In this document: piece after piece, positions 10,440 through 20,934 of the stretch
How positions within the stretch are numbered: the first letter of the stretch is position 1
How the letters are laid out: each line of letters begins with the position of its first letter
Source of the DNA: Corbicula japonica
Lineage: Eukaryota > Mollusca > Bivalvia > Venerida > Cyrenidae
Direction: 5' to 3'
DNA: 64,000 bases
Assembly (NCBI GenBank): GCA_038501625.1
Contig: JAZAYU010000266.1
Coordinates: 372,001 to 436,000, forward strand
The notes under the pieces: generated by a model
The model's database searches: none
Seen by the model: only the letters and a program-made list of their open reading frames with translations
What the model was told of the DNA's origin: nothing
Position numbers and translations under genes: made by a program

Positions 10440-11772
10440 TAAAACTGATTCCAAACAAACTAATTCTGCACCCCTTGTTGCTGATCTGGTTTTATACTGT
10501 TACGATAGAGACTTTATGTTATATTTTTCTACTGAACACCAAGATGATATTATTACAGCTTTTAACAACACCTCGAGGTACTTGATGATTTATTAAATAT
10601 AGAAAATAACCATTTTTCACTGGTTAATAAGATTTATCCTAAAGAACTACAACTAAATAATGCGAACACTTCAGAAAAGGAAGCAAACTTTCTCGATCTA
10701 AATCTGTCCATTGAAAATGGTTACGTCACTACTAAAGCATATGATGAGAGATGATTTTAATTTTAATATAGTAAATTTTCCGTTTTTAGACGGCGATGTT
10801 CCCCGTGCAACATCTTACGGGGTTTTATATCTCACAGCTTGTTCGCTTTTCAAGAGCTTGCAACGATGTTAATGATTTCAATGAACGTAATTTTTGCATT
10901 ACAGAAAAACTTTCAAAACAAGGTTATCGGTATCATAAATTAAGGAAAACCTTTTGCAAGTTTTATCGCCGATACCCAGATCTAATTTAGAAATACAGGT
11001 GCAGTTTAAAATCACTATTGCAACAAGGTATTTCACAGCAAGTTTTTTATGAAGATTTAATTTATAAACTTAAGAAGATAAAAGGCAATGTTAATTTCTC
11101 CCGGTTATTCGTAAAATCCATCGGTAAATTAAAAAAGAAAGGTGACCAACATAATATTTTACAGTGCTCCGCAGGCCTGGCGATTAACCCTTCTACAGTT
11201 GATCATTATGCTTACCTCTTTGGTTGCACGACGGTGGCAGGGGTTTAAGGATTGATGAAGGTTTATGAGGGAATCGTTTCTTAAAAGAACCTAAAATCTC
11301 GATTTGTTTCTTTTATCCCTGTCATCGTGTTCTTGCTGATTTTACTCCAGGAGCTCTGGTCTCGGTAAGATCATTGAGTACCCGCCCTTTGGCTTTGCAA
11401 TGCTATTAGCTTCTTATGTTTTACATGTATGTGTGCTTTTGCATGCAACATTGTTGAGCCGATGGGCGTGTTGGAGTTGTACCACCAAGACAACTTGTAC
11501 TTGTTTTGTGATATGAGAACCTGTTGGGGCAAGTGTGAGGTTGGTGCATCTTAGAACCTGGTTTAAACCCCAGTGGCAATTTGATTTGTCACCGATCGTT
11601 CCAAGGCAGTAACCCCTCGGGTTCTAATTGTTGTAAATTGTTTGTGATGTCTTTTATGAAACTGATTATTTTATTGACCATGCTCTATCCCTCTCTCTTC
11701 TTCTTGACTGTGTGGGGAGGCTGTATGTCCTGAATGTTGCGATTCCTGATATGCATATTTCACCTTATTATC
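10440..11772 (+). mobile_element. Decayed reverse-transcriptase element with the window's commonest 3' tail
   Basis: The first 800 bp translate in shifting frames to a reverse-transcriptase C-terminal region, and 11150-11772 is the non-coding tail found again at many sites in this window (14.2, 18.5, 29.9, 30.2, 35.4, 37.7, 45.8 kb and more). The tail ends near GCGATTCCTGATATGCATAT. The repeated tails are therefore best read as 5'-truncated copies of this element. The class is uncertain; the spacing of YxDD box and FLDLN motif suggests a Penelope-like or related lineage. Confidence 0.65.
10459..11248 (+). pseudogene. Reverse transcriptase fragment (Penelope-like or related), frameshifted
   Basis: Visible motifs in order: NSAPLVADLVLYCYDRDF, then RY(L)DDLLN at about 10576-10600, the YxDD catalytic box, broken by a one-base loss. 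Next come FLDLNLSIENG, DDFNFNIVNFPFLDGD (after another shift near 10755), SYGV-ISQLVRFSRACNDV (one extra T near 10830), QGYRYHKLRK and FYRRYPDLI. An in-frame TAG follows at 10988, then SLLQQGISQQVFYEDLIYKL and a C-terminus ending GCTTVAGV. At least three frameshifts and a stop show it is dead. The N-terminal half of the polymerase is missing or unrecognisable. The identification rests on the motif order; the precise class is a guess. Confidence 0.7.
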
Positions 11773-12280
11773 TTCCATTCTGTTCGTGATCCAACGGGGG
11801 ATTGAAAATCTAACGAGTTTCGTCGTTAAATGGGCTTTATATTGTGTAATCGGTGAACATTGAGGATCAGAAACCTTTTTGGTTGACAATATTCTGTCCG
11901 ATACGGAACCAAGGAAGCGGCTGGTATGATTTTGCAGGGTCCATATCAATCCATATCAAACCCGGCGGCTTGACTAAGAAGTAGTGTGTGCTTGCGTCAT
12001 TAACATGTTTGACATTAAAATCTCACCGACAATCAGGATGTTACTTGGGTGTAGCATTGGTGTATACGTCGACAGATTTAAGTGCTTTCCATTTCGTAAA
12101 TAAAATATATTCTATAATTAAATATCAACTTACACTGAAAAAAGTATTGTTTGGGAGCCTTAAAAAAACAGAAGTGCAGCACACCCACCAAAGAAAGGCC
12201 TCCTTCGATAAGATTATATTTCATTTCAAATGTCGTGTATTGTTTGTGGCCTCTTATTTGAATTGACATAATTAAAACAA

Positions 12281-12352
12281 CACGCTCTCTATTTTTTCTG
12301 CGTGGGGATCCTGTGTTTTGTGAGTGTGGCGATTCCTGATATGCATTTTTCA
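12281..12352 (+). repeat. 3' tail fragment of the common retroelement
   Basis: Only the last ~70 bp of the family is present: the GCTCTCTATTTTTTCTGCG block, then GTGGGGATCCTGTG and TGGCGATTCCTGATATGCAT. Confidence 0.65.
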
Positions 12353-12779
12353 CTTTTTTAGATTGTACTCGTTGACCCTTAAATCTTAAGAAAAAGAAAA
12401 ACATGGGAAGCTCACTTTAATGTCACCGTGTGACTCGAATCCTAATGTTATCAGTACTAAAACGGAAAAAAGTATATTTGTCAAGCAAAATACCTCCTCA
12501 TTCGTCAGATAATGAAATTTAAACTTTTAACCAGAATAATATCCTTTGCAAAAATGCATGAATCTATATCAAATGAAGCCGAGAAAATCACACGCATCCA
12601 GTTGTATTACTTAAAGGTATCTCAAAATCCGGAAAAAGACCCCTTTTACATGAGCACCTTGACGGAAAATAGTAGCAAAGGATTTAGGATTTTAAAGGGC
12701 AGGGATAGAGAATGTTCTGAAAACGTTTAAACCAGTTAAGGGCCATCTACAGTCATCATTACACGTTCATCATTCAAAC

Positions 12780-13060
12780 AGAAAATCATCTAATTTTTTC
12801 TAACGGCAAAATGTCGTTCAATGAAACTTTACACAAATAAATGTTATTAAAGTATCTTTAGTTTGCATATGTTAAGGCACGTTAAAATTCCTTGATCTTA
12901 AAATTACTTAAAATTCTATTTTGTACATAAATTTACAAAAACTGAACAACAGTCCAGTTAAGATGGCATGGCAGTAAAACCAGTAGAAGGAATGGGTCAA
13001 CGCCCTTCCTCTTCCCCCTTAAACTCACACTCCATCCTCACAAAAAAAGAACGCCGTTTT
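12780..13060. repeat. Fragment of the CCACACTCCTCCC-type MITE family
   Basis: TAACGGCAAAATGTCGTTCA, TAAAGTATCTTTAGTTTGCAT and the following AAATTCCTT/AAATTCTATTTT blocks match internal parts of the elements at 39.0 and 43.2 kb. The termini are not intact here. Confidence 0.5.
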
Positions 13061-13558
13061 AGTCAATAACAGGATAAATTATAACATAGCGGAAAAGTTC
13101 TTTTAAAAATGTAGCATAAGTAGCAAAGAGGTCTACTTTTCACAAACCTATTTCCTACACGCATTTGATGGTTAAATATTGTTGTTTCAAACATAATTTA
13201 AACAAGATAATGCTGACTAAGTTCACAGTTGCCAACGCCTGTGCCGGAAAGGACAACTCTTTTCAGGTGGAGGATTCTAGATTAAAAGGAAGCTATTCGT
13301 GCCCGACGACAGGTCGTGCTTGGAGCAAGATCATAAAGCATACGCCGATTTTGATCAGTTTTAAATATAAAATATAAAGTTTTTCACGAAAATTTTGTCG
13401 CTTTGGTTGCGGTTCAAAATACAATTTATGGGGCTGTGGAAGTGAGATTAGTTGCGAGTAGATTTTGGATCGATGTGCTTTAAGAACGTGAGAATTATAT
13501 TTGAATAGAATTATCTAGAACATGTTGTTGCTGGACACCTGATTGACATATTTCAACC

Positions 13559-13735
13559 ATTGAACACGTGATTTACGAATTATAGTTATTGAACACGTGA
13601 TTTACGAATTATAATCATTGAATACGTAATTTACAGAATACACTCGTTGAACATGTTTAACACGTGATTTACGAGAAGTAATACAATCATTAACACGTAA
13701 TTTACACATTACAATCGTTTGGACGTTTCCAATTG
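13559..13735. repeat. 29-bp tandem repeat over the 3' end of methyltransferase copy A
   Basis: About five units of the type ATTGAACACGTGATTTACGA plus nine bases. In copy B only one unit exists (near 33003-33032) and it contains the last codons and stop. In copy A the unit has been amplified beyond the aligned stop (13702-13704). Confidence 0.75.
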
Positions 13736-14161
13736 ATGTTAACAAAAGATATTTCATTTTGGTTTGTGATTGCTCAAATGGTTGTCTGAAATTCATTCTC
13801 GACCACTCCACATACTCATGGTAGAATATTCTAAATCCTTGAGTGTAAAGTTGCCTCAGTGCTTTGATTTGAACTATCACCGGAACACCTCCCCATAGAG
13901 GAAGCTTGCCATCCGGTTCTTTATTTCCATGTCGGCTCTTCCGAAATGAGCTTCTAAACAGATCTGTTTCACATTCTTGAGGACATTTGATTCCAGTATT
14001 TGAGGTAGGCTGTCCCATTCCCCTCCTTCAATATCCATTTTCAGGATGTCGATAGGTTTCTACCAAAAAGATATGCGTTATGTTTTACAATCAACGATTT
14101 AACAACAATTTGTATTATTTTGTGCTTTCCAGTAAATGATAAACATGTCTTTAAACAATAT

Positions 14162-14515
14162 AAACTTAAGAAAATAAAAGGCAATGTTGGTTTTTCAACG
14201 TTTCCATCTATGAATTGAAATAGAAAGGTTACCAATATGAGATTCTACATCACTATGCATGCCTGGTGATTAACCCATCTTCAGTTGATCACTGTGCTCA
14301 CCTCTTTGTTTGCACGATGGTGGCAGGGGTTTAGGAGTTTTTGAAGGTTTATCGGGAAATCTTTTAAAAGAACATAGAAGCTCGATTTATTTCATTTATT
14401 TCTGTCATCATGGTCTTGCTGATTTGACTCCAGGAGCTGTGGTCTCGGTAAGATCACTGAATACCCGCCATTTTGCTTTACAATGCATTTAGTCTCTTAT
14501 GTTTTATAAGTTTAT
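14162..14515 (+). repeat. Common retroelement, 5'-truncated copy
   Basis: It begins in coding remnant (AAACTTAAGAAAATAAAAGG matches 11070) and runs through TGGTGATTAACCCATCTTCA and GGTGGCAGGGGTTTAGGAGT to the middle of the tail. It lies antisense within intron 4 of methyltransferase copy A, and copy B lacks it. Confidence 0.7.
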
Positions 14516-15384
14516 ATGTTAAGTTTTTATTAAGTGATTAATCGATATTTGATGAGTTATTCATCAGGTATGAAAACCAGTTGGCTTGTTGAAAGTGCTT
14601 ATCCCGAATCCAACTGTTTTAACTAATTAGTCAAAAAATACTTGTTCACTGATGACGATGGTGGTTATTTCGGGTCGAAAATTAGAGGCGTATTAGATTG
14701 CGGAGCCGAGGTAAGAAATTCCTGATCATGTTTAAATTTTTATGCTGATAATTCATTGTAAATTTGTCGGCAAAGTTTGAACTGATAAAGCTTTATTATG
14801 CTTATAGAAATTATTTTAAAACATATACAAGTATTTACATCTGTATGATTCAGGCTATTCATTATGGAAGACAATGTGCGCATTTTCCATCCCAGTGCGT
14901 TGATCGAGTCCGAGCCTCCAAGGCCGATTAGATGAAAGCTCAGTATACTTGGTAACTGACGGTTCCCGATCGGCTGACTGAAAAATAAATCAGATAGATA
15001 TTTATTTTGCATCGTAATCGTTGCTATAAAGAAAATATTTTAAGACGACCTAACTTTGAAGAAACTATTGTCAACATAACGTTTGCAACATTTCTCTTGT
15101 TTTGCCCTGCACAAAAGAAGGTATTGGAAATTACAAAGATATTCGAAACACTACTAAGTCTTTTAAAATAAAACCGAGATTGAAGAATTTTTAAACCAAC
15201 GCAGTGCTAAAATGTCAGCTTTAACAAAACAAAGATGACATTCTTTGTATTTCGTATTTATAATAATTTATTATTAATTTCATATTTCATCGTACTTAAA
15301 GTAAGTAAGACATTTTGAAAAAGCGGACTCTGATTATCTATCAGTTCCAGCTTCAGTGGAATACGAGTATACTTTTTTTGTTTA

Positions 15385-15515
15385 TTGTTAGTAGTGTCTT
15401 TTTTGAAACTGATCATTTTATTAACCATGCTCTCTCCCCCTCTCTTCTTCTTGACTGTGTGGGGAGGCTGTTTTTTCTGAATGTGGCGATTCCTGATATG
15501 CATATTTCACCTTGA
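15385..15515 (+). repeat. Common retroelement, 3' tail only
   Basis: It holds GTGTCTTTTTTGAAACTGAT, the CTCTCTTCTTCTTGACTGTG block and GCGATTCCTGATATGCATAT. It is inserted in intron 3 of methyltransferase copy A and explains part of that intron's extra length over copy B (987 against 621 bp). Confidence 0.75.
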
Positions 15516-16285
15516 ATGAGTTCCTTCATTGATTAAATGTGTGCGGAGTTTAGGAGCGATTATTCTTAAGACTCCTAAACAACACGTTATTGTTTCGATG
15601 ACTCATATCAAGAGTTACAAGGTATTTACAGCACCCACGACACCACTTCTATATAGAGTATGTTAAACGTATTTTGTTCTAAGTGTCTTGAACTATGAAA
15701 TTAAAAATAACGTTTAAATAGGCGTTAAACTGATAAACTTCCCTTGAACAAGGCGAGTTAATAACTAATGTTACATTTTAACACTAACAGCACAAAATGC
15801 TTTTCTCATATTCTATAATTTACTACTTTCGGCGACCGTGTGTTTTTTAATCAGTCTGTCTGTATGTCTGTCTAGAAATTGTACTAGTCTAGCCTTACTA
15901 TATCTTACATTGCCTTATCTTATCTTATCTCATCTGTTTGTCCAGTCACCTACTTATTATTTACCTCGGATCAAACGTATGTATTTCGCATTTAAATTTG
16001 TCGTATATGGTTTCTTCAAAGCTGAATTCAAAATTGGATCTGAAACACAATTTATATACATTTTAATTGTTATTATTAATGGATATCAATGATGTTAAAG
16101 AATAAAGAAATTCGGATCTGAAACACATCATCTTAACTGTTTAAACATAAACAGTAATCTTTTTGTATAGCAACTTAATATTCAATCAATATTATTATCG
16201 ATTTCCTCCTTTGAACGCGATACTATATATGTTAATACTTCTCCCTTGGACTTAGCACGAACACTTTGCTCCCTCATTTCGGTAG

Positions 16286-16335
16286 GCGCTGTCACCGTGA
16301 CGGTGCGGGTTCGCTCATAGCTAGAGGCAGTATCT
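16286..16335 (+). repeat. tRNA-like SINE head fragment
   Basis: The B-box end of the 8.0-kb SINE in plus orientation: GGCGCTGTCACCGTGACGG, then GTGCGGGTTCGCTCATAGC. It lies in intron 2 of copy A. Confidence 0.6.
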
Positions 16336-16499
16336 TTTGAACAAAGCTTCGGATACATATAATATTTGTGGGAAAGGCTTGATAATCATTTTTCATTTAC
16401 AATCGAAGGATTAAGTGAAAAGTTTCATTAAATTAGAAAAGCTTGCCTCAACTGGTTGAGTCATGACGAAAATCTTTCCAACTTTTATAGAACATTGTT

Positions 16500-16640
16500 T
16501 AAATGATTTTGACGAATTTTTTACTAAGTAAATTAAAAAAAAATCAAACAAAAGGTTACCACATAATATTCTATAGAGCTCTGCATGCTTTGTGATGAAC
16601 AGGTGGTCTTACCCCTTCGTTTAAACGACGGAGGCAAGGA
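16500..16640 (+). repeat. Common retroelement, internal fragment
   Basis: It shares AAAGGTTACCACATAATATT, GAGCTCTGCATGCTTTGTGA and ACGACGGAGGCAAGG with the coding/tail junction at 11140-11250. It lies in intron 2 of methyltransferase copy A. Confidence 0.5.
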
Positions 16641-17470
16641 ATCAAACCGCACAAACGAAAATACTGATTCATTATCACAACGTGTTTATGACTTCGTATA
16701 CCATTGTCTAGCCTGGCAACAGCTTGATGGTACTAGTATATTAATAACACTGAAATACTTAGTTTCTTTCATTTCTTTTTTCTGATATGCTGAACTGGGA
16801 AATAAGGGAAGTAAAATGCATATCAGTAAGGTACCTGCAGGAGTTGCTTTTCTTGAAGGTATTGACGATTATTGTATGTGAAATAAGAATATATAATAGA
16901 ACATAGAGACGTGAGCAAGTCTTATCATTGTCACTCACTAATAAAGTTAAATCTTAAAACATGTGTACAGTTTTGGCTGTCTAACAAATCGACACACTCA
17001 CCCGAATGAGTACACCAAACAAGGCTGTCTTGGTCGATATGAAGTGTCAAGGCACATTTCCTTTCCTCCGTCATTATTATTCCCAAACCGTGACCGCTTG
17101 TGGCAAAGTGCTTGTTGCGAATTGATGTAACTGTATGGGAAAAAGTAGTTTGTTTATATATTGTACCCAAACTCATTACAAATTCAGAAAATACACCGTT
17201 TGCTACAATGCTTAATATGGAAATGGCAGAATATTAACAGGTTTAACTTTTTTCCAATACAGTAACCCTTACATCTTTTTAAGGTATTTGTTAGACCCTT
17301 ACGAATTAAGAAATAGGATGAAATTGCTTATGTTTCTTTCTCAGTTTCTATTAAGATCTTTGTTTTGTTGTTTTATTCATTTTAAAAAGAACTAGATCTA
17401 CCATGTCATTATGTACGATCTTTGATTGGTTAAACAAACGTGTATATTATTTTCTTCGAATTTTAATCGT

Positions 17471-17628
17471 TACGCCCAATATCATAAAACTAAACTTAGA
17501 GATCAGTCTCATCTCTCAAGCATCTGATTAGCATTGGCTGAAATGGCGACCAGTCCCGTTTGCAACCAGTCAGATGCTTGAGATTTGAGACTAGTCTCCA
17601 GCATAAGTTTTATGATCTTGCGCCCAGT
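17471..17628. mobile_element. Hairpin MITE in intron 1 of methyltransferase copy A
   Basis: Two arms of about 57 bp are near-perfect inverted repeats: ATCATAAAACTAAACTTAGA then CTCAAGCATCTGAT on the left, their complements on the right. The centre is about 40 bp. The flanks show GTTA on both sides, a possible target duplication. The corresponding place in copy B (36765-36785) has no element. Related palindromes occur at 37028 and 62437. Confidence 0.8.
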
Positions 17629-18499
17629 TACACTCACTTCCAGTAGACTTCAAGCAGGTCTTCTTCACTCATGTTCTGCAATACCGTATCGCTGGGTACC
17701 AGATAAACATCTTCATCCGGACAATCGGGCTAAAACATCAGTGTAAAGAATTAAATTGCATGTGATGTTTTGTTTCGATTATTGATATGTATACTGCTCT
17801 AATTCCAGATAAAAGAATCGAACATCGAAAACAATAGGCGGAACTAAAAAAAGAATATATATGACATATATATGACATGGAATCAGAGAATGTAAATCAC
17901 GCATATAACAGAGTACGTCGAAAGGCACAATTTAAAAGCAGGAAGTATATCCTTGTGGTGATTGAACAATATCCATATCTATATTGGCTAGGATATAAAC
18001 CACTCATCAAACATCATCTTGTAAAACTGGATGGAATTTTCGGAACATATAATTTTGGAAGTACTATTAACAAAATACATACGTATCATGCTCAAAGACC
18101 TTCAAAACCTAACTGATAACAGCACTGATAAAAAAGATAGATTTTTTAAAAACTTGCTATCTTGTTGGACTATGCGTTTTATATATTCATTGCGTAATTA
18201 ATGTTTAAGTTAAGGTATAACTTTGTACTAATGACAACTTATTATTAAATTAGCAGTTGCAACTATTCAATTCTCGCAAATTAGCGCAATGTGGCGCAAT
18301 TATCGAATTTCACCTATTGATCGCTTCTATCATATAATCACATAATATTATATTTTTGTATTTCTATCTTTGCATAAAATATTAGTTTTTTTGTGTTTTT
18401 GTTAAATATAAACTTTGAAACATATTAAATAACTCGTGTAAAGTACATAATGATGTGGTAATTATTTGCATAGTAACAAGAAAATAATTTTCACAAGTG

Positions 18500-18845
18500 T
18501 TCTTTTGCTTGACAATGCTATAAGCTTCATATGCTCTGCATATAATTGTGTGATTTTGCATGCAATATTGTCAAGTTGATGGGTGAGTTATTTCACCAAG
18601 ACAACTTGTACTTGTTTGTTTTTATGCGAAACAGCTGGGGCAAGTGTGAGGTTGGTGCAGACTAGGACCCGGTTTAAACCCCCCAATGGAAAATTGTTGC
18701 TACTTATCGTTCCTAGGTCGTAACATCTCGGGTTCTCATTTTTGGTAGTTGTTGGTGGCGTGTATTTTGAATTTGATCATTATATGTCATGCTATCTTCT
18801 CCTCTCTACTTTTCGGTTGTGTAGGAGGCTGATCTGGTGTACACT
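18500..18845 (+). repeat. Common retroelement, 5'-truncated tail copy
   Basis: CACCAAGACAACTTGTACTT, GGGGCAAGTGTGAGGTTGGT, CCCGGTTTAAACC and GTTGTGTAGGAGGCTG appear in family order. The last ~30 bp of the tail are missing. Confidence 0.75.
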
Positions 18846-18889
18846 GGTAGCACATGCGATAAAATTCGTTTATATGTAGTTAATAGATA

Positions 18890-19335
18890 CACTCCCCCCT
18901 ATTTTGCATATGGTTAGACACGTTAGAACAGTAAAGAAAAAATAGCGAGGTCTAAAAATTCCCTTAAATTCTATTTACATAAATTCCAAAAAACTTAACA
19001 ACACAAAACATCATTTTAAATGCCCACATGAGAAATACGATACTGACAACAATTTCTTGTGCCCTCGTGACTAACATATGTAAACTTTTGAGATATAGTA
19101 AAAGTGTGTTTGACCTTCAATTTCCTGGTCGCTTCCTGGTCGCGTAAACGGATGACAATCATTGATTTCTCTTTAAGTAATTGAAAGTTATTTACAAAGT
19201 ACACAACATTTTCTTGTCAGTATCATTACACTTACGTGGGAATTTAAAATAAAGTTTGTTATAGCTTAGTTGTTCTGAATTTATGTAAATAAAAGTTTAA
19301 GGAATTTTCAGGTCTAGCTGTTTTTCTGTACCTTA
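18890..19335. mobile_element. MITE-like element related to 43.04-43.43 kb
   Basis: Large parts are the reverse complement of 43060-43330, for example TAGACACGTTAGAACAGTAA, CAACACAAAACATCATTTTA and GTGTTTGACCTTCAATTT. No coding capacity. Confidence 0.6.
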
Positions 19336-19799
19336 CTTTAAAAAAAATGAAAACGAAATTCGAGATCCCATGATATGTAGGCATATGTCGTTATAAAATC
19401 AAAGCGTTACCGTATGTTGTTTCTAAAGATCTTAATATAAAATGAAGACCCTATAGAAAAGCTTCTAATTCCACTTGCAACATATGGTGAATAGACAACA
19501 ACTGCATTACTGCTCTAATCAACATGTCTCAAAGCCACAAAGTAACATGTCATATCTCATTTATTATTTCAAAACGTTATTAAAATCACTGCACTGGCAG
19601 ATATCCATTTTCGTGTCTATTGAACTCTCGGGTGACAATTTAAAGAAGTTTGAAGCGAAAAGTTCCCATGCGTTTTAATTAACTTGCTGCTCATCAACAG
19701 GCTTTATCAAACCGAGCCTGCAATATTTTGATAATTGTCCTGTTTATTCGAAGTTCCTTTTTCATCTATTCAATTATCACATTTAATTTAGAGATGTTT

Positions 19800-19870
19800 G
19801 TGCCGTGTTGTAGTCGTAAAACGTCGCCCCGTACATTCAGTCAGTGCTGTTATTAATTACGCAATTGGAG
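19800..19870 (+). repeat. SINE body fragment
   Basis: CCCCGTACATTCAGTCAGTG, followed by CTGTTATTAATTA, is the reverse complement of the distal SINE body at 8195-8240. Confidence 0.5.
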
Positions 19871-20069
19871 GGCCGTTGGGCACGATATTTATATTTGTGA
19901 AAATATTGAGTTGCGCCCAACCCGGGGCAAGTCGGCGTGGATATTAATTTGAGTTAAACTTTCATTACTGCCCATCAAAAGGCTCAATCAAACTGAGCCT
20001 GCAATATTTTGATGTGTCGTGTTCAGTTGCTTTCATAGTTTCGTTTTCGTTTATTTTATATCGAGCTCT

Positions 20070-20096
20070 AGCTTGGGTCGCGAAGCGACCCGAGCT
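20070..20096. other. Perfect-stem hairpin
   Basis: GGGTCGC-GAA-GCGACCC with flanking AGCT arms forms a strong GC-rich stem in an AT-rich setting, about 600 bp before the LINE reading frame. It may belong to the LINE 5' UTR or to a separate inverted-repeat element. Confidence 0.55.
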
Positions 20097-20691
20097 TTAA
20101 GCTCGTCTTAAGGTCGCAGGAATGCCCATTCACTAACAGGTTTTTTTCGATGTTCTCGAATTTTGCGCTGGTTACAGGTTGTCTAAAGCATAAGGCAATG
20201 TAAACACGGGAAAAAACCTGACCGGTAAAAACTTATGGCAAAGTATTGTTTTGACAAATTTTGTGTATAGGCCTTATTTTTATAAATCGCTAATTGCAAA
20301 ATATCTTTAAGTATTAAAACTTATTATTTGTTAGCATTATTATCGGACTAGCATTTTGGAAAGCAAAAAAATAAATCGTTAGTTTAGAGAGTAGGTTGTC
20401 GTTGACTATGCGCATGCGCGAAGGAAACATCTTGAAAAAATTTTCGGCGCAAAGAAAATCAGAAATCAACGTTTTTTACCAAATTTTGAACAAGGATTTT
20501 TACATATTTCGATCATATTTTAGTGTGCAAAACATTTTTCATTCATCTGAAGAAGAGATACTCATAAAAGGAAAACTTTACAGCTTTTATATAAATCGAC
20601 TCACACAGACGCTCGCTTTCTTCTCTTTCTTCTCTAGTAATACTCCCCAGTGACACAGATTATAGAACAGCGGTGTCGATATAAACAAACC

Positions 20692-20934
20692 ATGAAACGG
20701 ACTGGCGTATTTCGTGTTTTACTTCTGTTTTCCACTGGAAGTTTTGTGTTCATTCAAGCCCCGAAAGAAGAAACTCAGAAACCTAGAGAAGTAACTTATA
20801 CAATAAACATACATTACAACAAAACATCGTCGAATCCTTGCCCTTTTGACTGTATTGGAACCAGAAACACCTTGTTGAATAGTGACAATAAAATCGAACC
20901 TAGGCAAAATGGCAGTCTGATTATAACAACCTAA
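20692..20934 (+). pseudogene. N-terminal piece of the LINE reading frame, signal-peptide-like
   Basis: ATG at 20692 opens an 80-codon frame beginning MKRTGVFRVLLLFSTGSFVF, a basic start then a hydrophobic run as in signal peptides. It ends at TAA 20932-20934. The same frame resumes at once and runs 18 codons to VKSKAINLRAG and the 2A-like motif, so the TAA may be a mutation that split one original polyprotein, or a true ORF1/ORF2 boundary. The residues in between have no recognised domain. Confidence 0.55.

Larger units (their letters stand above)
13702..17729 (-). pseudogene. METTL24-like methyltransferase, copy A (frameshifted, five exons)
   Basis: Exons on the minus strand: 17638-17729, 17002-17130, 15965-16039, 14839-14977 and 13702-14059, with AG/GT borders and phases equal to copy B. 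They spell CPDEDVYLVPSDTVLQNMSE, then INSQQALCHK and DGGKEMCLD, FEFSFEETIYDKF...HTFDP, FHLIGLGGSDSINALGWKMR and PIDILKMDIEGGEWDSLPQ. This is the order of the METTL24/Methyltransf_22 family, predicted SAM-dependent methyltransferases. Compared with copy B, the last exon lacks one base just after EAHFGR (near 13935) and another just after FRQP (near 13785); the first gives a TGA at 13877-13879, cutting off about 70 residues. No third change restores the frame. It is probably a pseudogene, though a shortened protein could still be made. The N-terminal exon(s) were not found. Confidence 0.75.

Noticed and set aside
12078..12404. 108-codon minus-strand frame
   Set aside because: Overlaps a retroelement tail, low-complexity start, no family motif.
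13602..14018. 138-codon minus-strand frame as a separate gene
   Set aside because: It joins frameshifted pieces of the last exon of methyltransferase copy A and starts within its coding region in another frame.
16931..17176. 81-codon minus-strand frame containing TEERKCALTLHIDQDSLVWC
   Set aside because: It is the wrong frame of methyltransferase exon 2; the right frame gives the DGGKEMCLD family motif with correct splice phase.
20396..20653. 85-codon frame before the LINE as ORF1
   Set aside because: No RNA-binding or coiled-coil motif seen and it is in a different frame from the 2A/PHD reading frame; left as possible 5' UTR.
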